A stretch of 8,082 bases of DNA, taken from contig CAMUZC010000070.1 of the NCBI GenBank assembly GCA_947165105.1, forward strand, positions 1 to 8,082, given 5' to 3'. Under the pieces are notes generated by a model. It did not search any database and was not told the origin of the DNA. It was given only the letters and a program-made list of their open reading frames with translations. A program made the translations under genes and the position numbers. Source of the DNA: an uncultured Lachnospiraceae bacterium (GTDB taxonomy: Bacteria; Bacillota_A; Clostridia; TANB77; CAG-508). Below are positions 1 through 7,907 of the stretch, one piece after another. How positions within the stretch are numbered: the first letter of the stretch is position 1; the number at the start of each line of letters is the position of its first letter.

Positions 1-6
1 AATAAA

Positions 7-94
7 TTTAAAAAAAATATATAATTTAAAAAAAATAAATGTTAAATAATAAATAAGATTAATAAAAAATAAAAATAATTTTTTTAAAAAAAAT
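7..94 (+). repeat. Three TTTAAAAAAAAT tracts in the upstream flank
   Basis: The sequence T3-A8-T occurs at 7-18, 25-36 and 83-94; in each case the A run is exactly eight long, and in the third the T run is longer (79-85). The first two start 18 bases apart. Rigid dA:dT tracts are known to disfavour nucleosomes and are common in promoters of AT-rich genomes. In sequence this biased the recurrence may also be chance. Confidence 0.4.
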
Positions 95-117
95 AATTAA
101 TTTTAAATAAATATTAA

Positions 118-127
118 TCTTTCAATA
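118..127 (+). promoter_or_regulatory. Candidate initiator around the only two cytosines upstream of the gene
   Basis: The string TCTTTCAATA holds the only two C residues in the upstream 142 bases. If transcription began at A124 in the TCA, the 5' UTR would be 18 nt. Trichomonads use an initiator of the form TCA(+1)Y(T/A) placed within about 20 nt of the start codon. The placement fits, but the base after the A is A, not a pyrimidine, so the match is partial. In another lineage this could be chance. Confidence 0.25.
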
Positions 128-142
128 AAATTTTTATTTAAA

Positions 143-202
143 ATGAATAAAATCTATAGATTATTCTTTACATTAGCATTATTAATTAATTGTCTTTGTT
201 CA
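143..202 (+). other. Signal peptide (residues 1 to ~20)
   Basis: The N-terminus has a short basic region (Lys3, Arg6), then a hydrophobic core of Leu, Phe, Ala and Ile at residues 7-15, then a polar, small-residue end (Asn16-Cys-Leu-Cys-Ser20). Cleavage after Cys19 or Ser20 would roughly satisfy the small-residue preference before the cut; the exact site is uncertain. The following residues are charged and polar, so this is more likely a cleaved signal than a stable membrane anchor. It sets the topology of the protein: everything up to residue 2519 faces the lumen or cell exterior. Confidence 0.85.
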
Positions 203-3200
203 ATTGACCATTTTAATTTACAAAAGGAGACACCAATAGATGCATCCGTTCTTCCTATTGATGGTACTGTAACTTCTGATTATTTAAAGGCTGAATATGA
301 AGTTTCTACTGCTTCAAATGTATATTTCAAATATGATAGTAGTACTATACCTTCTTCCAAAATAACTGCATTTAGAATAGTATTTGATCAATATAGTGAA
401 GATATGAGCAATTATACAGTTTTTTGTACAAATGTTGCCAAATCAACCGGTGATTCAGCTTTGATTACAGCTCTAGACAAAATAGATCTTGTAAGTTCCA
501 GTTGTGAAGGCTACAAAAGTCATGCAAAATATGATGGTGTTGTGAGGCTTGATGAAACTAACACAAAACTAGGTATAGTTTTAAAAATTAAAGCTGACAC
601 TAAATTATCTGGTAGAATTTATTTAAGAACCACTGAAAAGATTTTAGATACCAAAGAAGGAGAGATTACTGAAGATGAACAATATTCCATAATTCCTTTC
701 ACTGTGAATGTCACCAAATTTAGAGAAGCTACATCAAAGTCTAAAATATTATTTTACTCTCAAATTAGATCACTTAAAATGTTTCAAACCCAAAGCAATA
801 CTCCAAGACCAGAAAAATTATTCACTGGTAATGTTTTATTAGTATACACAAATCCTAATATGGTAAGACAAAAATACCTAGGAGCTAGTATAATGACTTT
901 AGTGACGATACCTTCTAAAGAAGATGTAAAAATAACAGCAAACTTCTTATTCGAACTAAAGCTATATGAATCAGATTATTTACTTGATTATTATGTAGGT
1001 TCAAGTGGAGATGGGAGAACTTTAAATAGTCCTATGATTATAAACATGACAGAATGTACCAAACCTTATTATGTCATTTTAAATTATAATGAGCCAGAAA
1101 GCTTTGCAGTATCATTAATTATAGACCAAATATACGGAAAGATTAAATCCCTTTCTGTTGCTACTGATTTCAATCAAAGTACTTGGGATGAAATGATTCA
1201 AAATGATATGAAGGAAATTAATATAACTGAAAGAAAATATGTTTTTGAAAATCCATCAGTTACTCATATAGATGTTTATAAGTTAGAATGTCAATTACCT
1301 TTAATGTTTAATTTTTATTATATTGATGAAAGAGCTTTACCCCAAAAAATGAACTTTGGAAGCATAAACTTATTTACTTTAAAGCCATATGAAACTGTTA
1401 AAGTACCATTTTTCCAAATGCAAGGTCCTCAAATTGTAATTGAAATCTTTAATCCCGTTGAACTTCCAACTGTATTTATTGATGCAGCCGAAGAGACAGT
1501 TTTTATGGAAAATACCTTGGTTTCAATTACTCCAATGACTGTACTTGATGGAATTGAAATAAAAGAGAGAGGAGGATCAAAATATACTAGAATTATTATT
1601 AAAGTAGGTTATTCTAATTCTGGATGGGAAAAAAGAGGTGATTATTTGAAATATAATGCAAACTTAGATTTATTCCTTTTCGAATTTCCAAATAATGCTA
1701 AAAGATATAATTATACTTTAGCTACTTTAAAAACTTCTGGAACAAATGCAGATGATAATGTTAAATATTGCATTTCAGCAAATATAGGAGGAGCATTAAA
1801 ACCCTCTCCTGAAAACTGTTTTCGTGTTGCAGAGAATTTCCCTTACACTTTAAAGACTTATAATCCTTTAATTATGTATAAAGATTATGATTATGATGAA
1901 AGATTATCTTATTATATTACTTTTCAACCAGTAACTGAATATTCTTCTTTCAACGTTGAAGCTACTGTGCAAACTTATTCAACTACTAATAGAAATTATG
2001 AAGGAGTAAATAATATCCTTAATCTTGAAGGACTAGGAAGCAGTAGTTGTATTTTGACTCCTCCTAAATATAAAGATAATATTATATTTGTTCAAACCCA
2101 AATTTGTGATGGTACTGATTCACTTGAATTTAAAATAAACAAAGCCTTATCTGGCGAAACTATTATAGAAACAAAAACTATATCTATAAGTGATAAAAAT
2201 ATTTATATGTCATATGACAATCCATTAATTGATACTGAATTTATTGCCTCTGGTACTTTAGGTGCTAATATCTTTTTAAGAATGGTAGGTCTTTCCAATC
2301 CATATTCACCATTATTTAATACAGATTACAAAGTTACTTTTGATGAAAGTACAAATACTTTAAGTGTTGAATCCCCATTTAGAACTACAGAAGAACTAAA
2401 ATATACTGTCTTAGTCGATACAAACTTATCGACAAAGGGAATCACTTTATGCAGTTTTGTTGGAAATTATGATTCCTTAGCTCGATATATGAAAGTAGAA
2501 GTCTCAAGAGCCAGAAATACTCCAATACAATTAAACTTTGTGAAGGCTGGAATGCAAGCAGGAAATTCATTCGAAGCAATTGTCTATATGGAACAACAAT
2601 CAAGAGGAAAATTAGTATTCTTATCTGAAATTTACTCAGGAGTTGTAGGTGAAATTAAAACTGATGTTGTTCATGAAATTACTGAAGTATACCCAGATGA
2701 TAGTAATTATACATATGCAAATGTTACTGCCAAAGCAACTGACCCAAGTTTTTATTTTTCATATTTACCTTCAGATACATTAGAAGTTCCTATTGGAGCT
2801 TTTAGTTTAGAAACAGAGGATTTCCCAAGTCAATCATTTTCACAAATCGGTTGTACTTTTGTTGATAATGATACTGATGCAATGAGTATGGTTGAAGCTG
2901 TTGAAGAAGCAATTCAAAATGGTAAATCTTATTGTTTCGGTTCTCAGAGTACTTCTAATTCAAAGAGATACAATTATATTTTCAAATATGAATATAATAA
3001 AAATACACCATTAAGATTAGTAATTAAAGTCGCAAATGGTAATGGTTTCAGTGGAGATTTTAATATATATATGAGAAATGATCAAGGAGAAAAGATTCAG
3101 ATTACAGATAATACTACAGAAAAAGAATATGGTCAAGATGAAACTATAAAAAAATCAGTTGTTCCTTATATTATTGATCTTAATTATTTAAGAAACAAAG

Positions 3201-6200
3201 TAAGCGATACTGATTACACTTCAAAAGTCCTTTTCTATTCACCAAATTTAGAAATGCAATATTATTATCTTACAAAAGATAGTAATACTCCAGTTAAAAT
3301 ATTCTCAGGTAATATTGCTTTAATATATACAAAACCAGAATTAGCTCAACAAAAATATCATGGAACAATTTTAGTTTTAATTAGTGAAAATTTAGAAGGA
3401 GAAGAACACCCAGCTGTGGGAAATACATTTAGATTCCATACAAGGATGTTTAAAACTGATGCACAAATTGAATATTTCGTAAGTTTAAATCCTAACGGTA
3501 GAACTTTGAATTTCCCATTACTTTTAGAAATGAATACATGCACCAAAGATAATAATAAATTATATTACATCTTAAATTATAATAAAGCAGAAGAAATAAG
3601 AAAACTTCATTTAGATTTGGTTTATGGAAATATGGTAAGTGCAAGAATAGCAACTGTTATTAATAACGCTCACTGGGAAAAGTTAATAAGTGATGGAATG
3701 ACCGATATTGAAAATTATACTATAGAATTACCTGAAAAAATTCAGCATATTGAGGTAATTGAAATAACGTGTAAAACTCCTTTGTTAATAAACGCTTATT
3801 ACACGGATGATAATTATGTATTTCATGACGTTAAGGAAGGGGAAATAGTAGTTAAACAAATACCAGCAAGTAAATCCTTTAGTTTCAATGTAGATAAAAG
3901 CACTTCTAATATTTTCTCTTTTAGTTTGTCATTGTTTAATCCTGTCGAAACTCCACACGTTAAAATTGATTATGGAAATGGAAAAACACAGGAATTTACA
4001 GGAAATTCTTTACAAACATCTACATTATTGTTTGTTGTAGATGATGTTACTGTTATAAATTATTGTAATTCACAAACAAGATTTATTTTTAAAATTGGAA
4101 TATCAGTCGAAACTGAAATGGGTTGGTCAGAAGTGAAAAAACAGGGGGCAAAATATGATGGAACATTATTCGTAAATAATAATAGATATATTTATAAAAA
4201 CCCAATGGGGGTTAATAAATATAATTTCACTACTTTTAATTTCACTGTAAAATCCGTAAATGATGCTGAAAATGTTAAAGTATGTTATAGTACAAACTTT
4301 GGAATTGCAATGGATTCTTCTAGAGAAAATTGTTTCAGAACTGGAAGATATATACCCTATACTTTATCACTTTTAAGTCCTTTAATTATAGGAAAAAATT
4401 ATACCACCAATCTAGATCTATATTATGTTTATTTCAATCCTTTAGATAATGGTTATGTAGATATCGAAATTAATGAAGATACTTATAGCACTACTAATAG
4501 AAATAATGATGGAGAGGCTAAAGTAGTAACACTAATAAATGGAAAAGTTGGAACAATTCTTTCTTTAGCAAAGGATATAAGAGAAACTACTAGAATAGGA
4601 GTACAATTAAAATCGTGTAAATCTCATCAACAACCAATTGAATATGAAATCGTTACTCAATTTACAAAAGAAACAGTTTCTAAGGGAAAATATTATTATG
4701 AAGATGCTTATTTACTTAATTTTTATACAGAATTATTTGTAGAAACTGAAATTCAATTTAAAGGTGATTCAAATGTACCAATGTTCGTAAAGCACACTTC
4801 AATAATAGGTAATTATGACCCACCAATAGAAGAAAAATATGAAGCTACATTTGATGAAACTAAAAACTCTGTATCAATACCTAAGCCAATTCTTGGAGAA
4901 AAATTCACTATCACTGTTATAGTTGGAAAAAAAGGAACTTTAGATTCTATTACACAATGTGATTTAGCTGTGAATGATAAAAGTCAATATGGTGATTATT
5001 CAAACACTTTCCCTTCTTCTGAAACTACTGATGTTGTTATTCATTATATTGATTTTTATTCTTTTGGTTATAAAGATGGAGATGAATTTGATTTATTGGT
5101 TTATGCTCAACAAGAAGAGAATACAAAATTCGAATTTATTTATAAAATAATATCAGGAAAAGTAGGAACAGTTGAAGGAGTTTTAGGAATTACCGAATAT
5201 ATTGGAGATAAAACATATGTAACAAGAACTTTCTCTTACAATTCATCAAGTAATTATTTATATTATGATTTCACTAGAGCTCCAACAGGAAAAATAGCTT
5301 CTTTAAAAGTAAAATCAACTAAAGTAAAAGTAGTTAAGGTAGGATGTGCTTTTTGTAAAAAAGGAGCTTCAGATTCAGAAATGGTAAGTGCAGTTAATCA
5401 AGCTGTAGCAAATAGAAATAGTGTTTGCTTGGGAGAAATGCAAAAAGATTCTGATGGATATGATGCAATAATAAATGCAAATTATACTAGTGATAAATCT
5501 AGATTAGTAATTCAAGTTTTATATGGTCTTGCAGAAAAAGAAAAAATTAAAAAATCAACAAATGAAGATATTGATATAGTTATTAATATAAAAATTACAG
5601 GGTTTGATGTAAGCGAAGCCGAAGGAAGATTTGGAGAAGATGAATCATTAGCCCCTACCCCATATGTTATAGATTTATTAAAAGTTAGACAACATAAAAT
5701 GTCACAAACAGATTATGTTTCAAAGGTGTTATTTTATTCTAGTACAAGAGAAATGGAAATGTTTTATCTTGATCCAGAATCTGCTGCACCGGTTTCATTA
5801 TTTACTGGAAATATTATGCTTGCTTATACCAACGAAGAATTAATTAGACAAAAATATCATAATGCAACCACTATGATATTATTAACTGATTCTTTATCCG
5901 CAACTGAAAAAATAATTCTAGGAGAGAAGTTCCGATTTATGATTAAATATTTTGATTCAGCAGCTCAAATTCAATATTATTTAAGTGGTGATTCTAATGG
6001 AAGAAATTTGAATAATCCAACAGCTATAGAAATGACTAATTGTACTGGACCATATTATTATATATATAATTATAATAGGATTGAAAAAGATAAAAAAAGA
6101 ACTCTACATATAGATCATATTTTTGGAGAAACAAAAACAATGAGAATTGCTACTTCATTAGAAAATCAAGAAGATTGGGATCATTTCGTAGCTAATATGG

Positions 6201-7906
6201 AGCCATTAGAAGGATATCAAAGAATATTAGAAGAAACAGATTATCATTTTGATGTCATAGAAGTAACTTGTAACCTCCCAGTTTTATTAAATGTGTTTTA
6301 TGTTGATCCAGACAAAGTAAAAACTACCAATTTAGCATTAGGAGATATTTCAATCTTACCTTTACAAAAAGGTCAAGATATAGAATTAACTATAGCCGAA
6401 GGAACTAAAGGTCCTTTTACTTATAGTTTTAATGTTTATAAAGATAGCGCTCAAAGCCCGGATATTGAAATTGTTTTTCCAGATTCTAGTAAATTAATTG
6501 CTAAACAGAATGGCTTATACACTAAAGATTCAGTGGATGGTTATCCAAGTTTAACAATTAGCAACAAAGAAAGTGCCGGAGCTATGAGCACAAGAATTAT
6601 ATTTAAATTTGGATTTGTCATAGAATCAAAATTTGTAAAAGTTGGGGACAATTTGTATTCAAATAAAAATGATGCCAATAGAACAGATAACTTATATGGA
6701 TATAAATATGATACATTAAAGAACAGTCTCAATTATACTGGAGTTAATTTCAAGGTATCAACAGAAGGAGAAAATGTTAAATTTTGTTATAGTTCAAATT
6801 TAGGAACATATATAATTCCTTCATTACAAAATTGTTTCAGAGTTGGAAAACAAAATAGTTATACAATTCCAACTTTGAATCCTATGGTAATGTATAAAGA
6901 CTATAATGATAGTAATATAAATGATTACTACATAGGATTCAGGACTGTTAATTTGAGTGAAGACATAACAATTACCCCACAAAAAAATTTATATCCAACC
7001 AAAGAAAGAAATTTAGAGGGAGAAAAAAATAAAATAAGATTTGATTTGACTACAGATATTAGTACTATTTTAACAGCTCCAGCTAAACATGAAGATTATA
7101 TTTTTACTCATATTCATGTATGTACAAAAGATCAACCTATAACTTTTGAATTTTTAAATGCATATAATGGTTCAAAATTAGGATATGGCGGAGAAATTCC
7201 AGCAAATTCAAATAACAATTTCAGAACAATAGAAAATACAAAATTAGACACTCAATTAAAACTAACAGGTAAATCTGGAACTCAAGTCTTCGTAAAACAT
7301 GTCGGTGTTACCAGTAAATATCAACCAGTAATAAAAGATATAGATGCATACTATAATAATGTAACTCGTGTCCTTAATTGGACATCACCTATAGAGGGAC
7401 AAGAATTTTTCTATACACTTTACTTCGACAAATTAAATAACATAAGAAAACAAGGATATACCCTATGTAGTCTTGTTGATGTATCAAAACTAGCCCAATT
7501 TAGTTATACATTAACTTCAAAAGATAATAACCCTCAAATGAAGGTACCAGATTTAGGCGCAGATTATAAAGATTTTGATATAATTATTGTCGCTGAACAA
7601 ACAGGTAATGGAAAATTGACAGTATTATCTAATGTTTTTGATTCAAATAACAAAAAACCAGATCCCGACCCTGGCCAAGAAGAAACACCTAGTAATACAG
7701 GTCTAGTTGTTGTTATTGTTATTTTAGTTATTGCTATTTTGATTGGAGCACTATTTGCTTTGAGAGTATACAAAAAATACAAAAGTAGAGGAGAAATGAG
7801 TAAAAAAAATAAAGAAACTTCTATGGCTTTGATTACTAGCACTAAGAATGATAAATTGATTCAAAGTCAAGCCCAAGAAGGTAATCAAAATGAAATTGAT
7901 CCTTAA
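143..7906 (+). CDS. Giant type I membrane protein with three tandem ~830-residue cysteine-bearing ectodomain units; function unknown
   Basis: I do not recognise this gene. The 2587-residue product (roughly 290 kDa) has a signal peptide (1 to about 20), three homologous tandem units (about 22-833, 834-1672, 1673-2501), an acidic Pro-rich stalk (2502-2519), one membrane helix (about 2520-2540) and a 47-residue tail. No other segment looks membrane-spanning, so the three units should lie outside the cell or in an organelle lumen. By eye there are about 25 N-glycosylation sequons (N-X-S/T), all before the helix. Every unit contains eight aligned cysteines, suggesting disulfide-stabilised, probably beta-rich folds (inference). 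The start at 143 is the first ATG after an in-frame TAA at 104-106, has A at -3, and leads straight into a good signal peptide. The stop is TAA, with a second in-frame TAA at 7913-7915. The three units align end to end, so no intron or frameshift is suspected. A surface adhesin, antigen or coat protein is plausible but unproven. Confidence 0.93.
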   Translation: MNKIYRLFFTLALLINCLCSIDHFNLQKETPIDASVLPIDGTVTSDYLKAEYEVSTASNVYFKYDSSTIPSSKITAFRIVFDQYSEDMSNYTVFCTNVAKSTGDSALITALDKIDLVSSSCEGYKSHAKYDGVVRLDETNTKLGIVLKIKADTKLSGRIYLRTTEKILDTKEGEITEDEQYSIIPFTVNVTKFREATSKSKILFYSQIRSLKMFQTQSNTPRPEKLFTGNVLLVYTNPNMVRQKYLGASIMTLVTIPSKEDVKITANFLFELKLYESDYLLDYYVGSSGDGRTLNSPMIINMTECTKPYYVILNYNEPESFAVSLIIDQIYGKIKSLSVATDFNQSTWDEMIQNDMKEINITERKYVFENPSVTHIDVYKLECQLPLMFNFYYIDERALPQKMNFGSINLFTLKPYETVKVPFFQMQGPQIVIEIFNPVELPTVFIDAAEETVFMENTLVSITPMTVLDGIEIKERGGSKYTRIIIKVGYSNSGWEKRGDYLKYNANLDLFLFEFPNNAKRYNYTLATLKTSGTNADDNVKYCISANIGGALKPSPENCFRVAENFPYTLKTYNPLIMYKDYDYDERLSYYITFQPVTEYSSFNVEATVQTYSTTNRNYEGVNNILNLEGLGSSSCILTPPKYKDNIIFVQTQICDGTDSLEFKINKALSGETIIETKTISISDKNIYMSYDNPLIDTEFIASGTLGANIFLRMVGLSNPYSPLFNTDYKVTFDESTNTLSVESPFRTTEELKYTVLVDTNLSTKGITLCSFVGNYDSLARYMKVEVSRARNTPIQLNFVKAGMQAGNSFEAIVYMEQQSRGKLVFLSEIYSGVVGEIKTDVVHEITEVYPDDSNYTYANVTAKATDPSFYFSYLPSDTLEVPIGAFSLETEDFPSQSFSQIGCTFVDNDTDAMSMVEAVEEAIQNGKSYCFGSQSTSNSKRYNYIFKYEYNKNTPLRLVIKVANGNGFSGDFNIYMRNDQGEKIQITDNTTEKEYGQDETIKKSVVPYIIDLNYLRNKVSDTDYTSKVLFYSPNLEMQYYYLTKDSNTPVKIFSGNIALIYTKPELAQQKYHGTILVLISENLEGEEHPAVGNTFRFHTRMFKTDAQIEYFVSLNPNGRTLNFPLLLEMNTCTKDNNKLYYILNYNKAEEIRKLHLDLVYGNMVSARIATVINNAHWEKLISDGMTDIENYTIELPEKIQHIEVIEITCKTPLLINAYYTDDNYVFHDVKEGEIVVKQIPASKSFSFNVDKSTSNIFSFSLSLFNPVETPHVKIDYGNGKTQEFTGNSLQTSTLLFVVDDVTVINYCNSQTRFIFKIGISVETEMGWSEVKKQGAKYDGTLFVNNNRYIYKNPMGVNKYNFTTFNFTVKSVNDAENVKVCYSTNFGIAMDSSRENCFRTGRYIPYTLSLLSPLIIGKNYTTNLDLYYVYFNPLDNGYVDIEINEDTYSTTNRNNDGEAKVVTLINGKVGTILSLAKDIRETTRIGVQLKSCKSHQQPIEYEIVTQFTKETVSKGKYYYEDAYLLNFYTELFVETEIQFKGDSNVPMFVKHTSIIGNYDPPIEEKYEATFDETKNSVSIPKPILGEKFTITVIVGKKGTLDSITQCDLAVNDKSQYGDYSNTFPSSETTDVVIHYIDFYSFGYKDGDEFDLLVYAQQEENTKFEFIYKIISGKVGTVEGVLGITEYIGDKTYVTRTFSYNSSSNYLYYDFTRAPTGKIASLKVKSTKVKVVKVGCAFCKKGASDSEMVSAVNQAVANRNSVCLGEMQKDSDGYDAIINANYTSDKSRLVIQVLYGLAEKEKIKKSTNEDIDIVINIKITGFDVSEAEGRFGEDESLAPTPYVIDLLKVRQHKMSQTDYVSKVLFYSSTREMEMFYLDPESAAPVSLFTGNIMLAYTNEELIRQKYHNATTMILLTDSLSATEKIILGEKFRFMIKYFDSAAQIQYYLSGDSNGRNLNNPTAIEMTNCTGPYYYIYNYNRIEKDKKRTLHIDHIFGETKTMRIATSLENQEDWDHFVANMEPLEGYQRILEETDYHFDVIEVTCNLPVLLNVFYVDPDKVKTTNLALGDISILPLQKGQDIELTIAEGTKGPFTYSFNVYKDSAQSPDIEIVFPDSSKLIAKQNGLYTKDSVDGYPSLTISNKESAGAMSTRIIFKFGFVIESKFVKVGDNLYSNKNDANRTDNLYGYKYDTLKNSLNYTGVNFKVSTEGENVKFCYSSNLGTYIIPSLQNCFRVGKQNSYTIPTLNPMVMYKDYNDSNINDYYIGFRTVNLSEDITITPQKNLYPTKERNLEGEKNKIRFDLTTDISTILTAPAKHEDYIFTHIHVCTKDQPITFEFLNAYNGSKLGYGGEIPANSNNNFRTIENTKLDTQLKLTGKSGTQVFVKHVGVTSKYQPVIKDIDAYYNNVTRVLNWTSPIEGQEFFYTLYFDKLNNIRKQGYTLCSLVDVSKLAQFSYTLTSKDNNPQMKVPDLGADYKDFDIIIVAEQTGNGKLTVLSNVFDSNNKKPDPDPGQEETPSNTGLVVVIVILVIAILIGALFALRVYKKYKSRGEMSKKNKETSMALITSTKNDKLIQSQAQEGNQNEIDP
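206..2641 (+). repeat. Ectodomain unit 1 (residues 22-833)
   Basis: First of three homologous units. The eight shared cysteines are at residues 95, 121, 305, 383, 543, 559, 655 and 770; Cys636 is found only in this unit. Landmark blocks also seen in the other two copies are SKILFYS (200-206), FTGN (227-230), RQKY (242-245), GRTLN (291-295), Trp348, the C-X15-C pair 543/559 followed by Phe-Arg, STTNRN (613-618), and a closing segment ending at Gly833. Unit boundaries were set by matching the closing segment across copies and are good to perhaps 20 residues at the N-terminal side. Resemblance to the other units is clear in blocks but low overall, so the duplication is old. No catalytic motif was recognised. 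Confidence 0.85.
2642..5158 (+). repeat. Ectodomain unit 2 (residues 834-1672)
   Basis: Second homologous unit and the longest, at 839 residues. The shared cysteines are at 904, 931, 1133, 1210, 1381, 1397, 1492 and 1606; the copy-specific cysteine is 1308, in a segment where units 1 and 3 have none. The landmark blocks recur in order: SKVLFYS (1027-1033), FSGN (1054-1057), QQKY (1069-1072), GRTLN (1119-1123), Trp1178, the C-X15-C pair 1381/1397 and STTNRN (1449-1454). The stretch from FSGN to QKY keeps exactly the spacing of units 1 and 3. Around the SK-LFYS block it is closest to unit 3, sharing a preceding Thr-Asp-Tyr. Confidence 0.85.
5159..7645 (+). repeat. Ectodomain unit 3 (residues 1673-2501)
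   Basis: Third, membrane-proximal unit. The shared cysteines are at 1735, 1762, 1967, 2043, 2215, 2231, 2327 and 2442; the copy-specific cysteine is 1738, making a C-X2-C with 1735. The landmark blocks are SKVLFYS (1860-1866), FTGN (1887-1890), RQKY (1902-1905), GRNLN (1953-1957), Trp2012 and the C-X15-C pair 2215/2231. The STTNRN block is degenerate here, with only its Arg-Asn kept. A Lys/Glu-rich insertion of about ten residues (near 1797-1809) is absent from the other copies. This unit carries the most N-glycosylation sequons by my count (about 11, against 7 and 8). Confidence 0.85.
7646..7699 (+). other. Acidic, proline-rich stalk (residues 2502-2519)
   Basis: After the last unit come 18 residues rich in Pro, Asp, Glu, Asn and Lys, including alternating Pro-Asp (2506-2510) and Glu-Glu-Thr-Pro. 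No secondary structure is expected. It looks like a short flexible spacer that separates the folded ectodomain from the membrane. There is no counterpart between units 1 and 2 or between units 2 and 3, so it belongs to the anchor and not to the repeat. Confidence 0.7.
7700..7762 (+). other. Transmembrane helix (residues ~2520-2540)
   Basis: About 21 residues, almost all Val, Ile, Leu, Ala, Gly or Phe and without charge, run from Gly2520 to Leu2540 and stop at Arg2541. The following Arg-Val-Tyr-Lys-Lys-Tyr-Lys is strongly basic, which fits a stop-transfer sequence with the tail in the cytoplasm (positive-inside rule). With the N-terminal signal this gives type I single-pass topology. A GPI anchor is unlikely because a charged tail follows the hydrophobic stretch. 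Confidence 0.9.
7763..7903 (+). other. Short cytoplasmic tail (residues 2541-2587)
   Basis: The 47-residue tail starts with a basic cluster (about 2541-2557), continues Ser/Thr-rich (2559-2567) and ends Gln/Asn/Glu-rich (2574-2587). It has no cysteine and no recognisable signalling domain. I see no clear YXX-hydrophobic or acidic dileucine sorting signal. The low-complexity composition suggests a passive tail or a short docking site, but nothing here decides that. Confidence 0.75.
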
Positions 7907-7907
7907 A
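7904..7907 (+). terminator. TAAA overlapping the stop codon, candidate polyadenylation signal
   Basis: The stop codon and next base read TAAA. In Trichomonas vaginalis a UAAA that often overlaps the stop codon acts as the polyadenylation signal, so this would be expected in a trichomonad. In a flank over 90 percent A/T the tetramer is likely by chance, and more copies follow downstream. It is recorded as a candidate only. Confidence 0.2.

Larger units (their letters stand above)
1..142 (+). promoter_or_regulatory. Upstream flank, nearly pure A/T, presumed promoter and 5' UTR
   Basis: Only four bases of 142 are G or C (G41, G57, C119, C123). It contains long A and T runs and several stop codons in all frames, so no coding is possible. 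The promoter of the large gene must lie here or further upstream. I see no conventional GC-containing promoter box; TATA-like strings are everywhere and carry no weight. The compositional jump at the ATG helps confirm the start codon. Confidence 0.6.

Noticed and set aside
3358..3546. Reverse-strand open frame of 62 codons.
   Set aside because: It lies entirely inside the conserved core of ectodomain unit 2, has no flanking signals and no recognisable domain, and is best explained as a shadow of the main gene.
5531..5569. Lys/Glu-rich stretch in unit 3 absent from units 1 and 2, considered as a retained small intron.
   Set aside because: The frame stays open, the residues are typical of a surface loop, and there are no convincing GT..AG borders of a plausible length. 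More likely a loop insertion.
6541..6732. Reverse-strand open frame of 63 codons with some hydrophobic stretches.
   Set aside because: It is nested in unit 3; its hydrophobicity comes from reading A/T-rich codons backwards. No sign of independent coding.
7564..7842. Reverse-strand open frame of 92 codons with a hydrophobic N-terminus.
   Set aside because: It is antisense to the membrane helix and stalk of the main gene, where valine and isoleucine codons reverse into Asn, Ile and Thr codons. No independent support.
143..7906. Bacterial giant adhesin as an alternative identity.
   Set aside because: No ribosome binding site precedes the ATG, and the type I signal/helix/basic-tail arrangement, abundant N-glycosylation sequons and paired cysteines fit a eukaryotic surface protein better. 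No LPXTG or autotransporter end is present.
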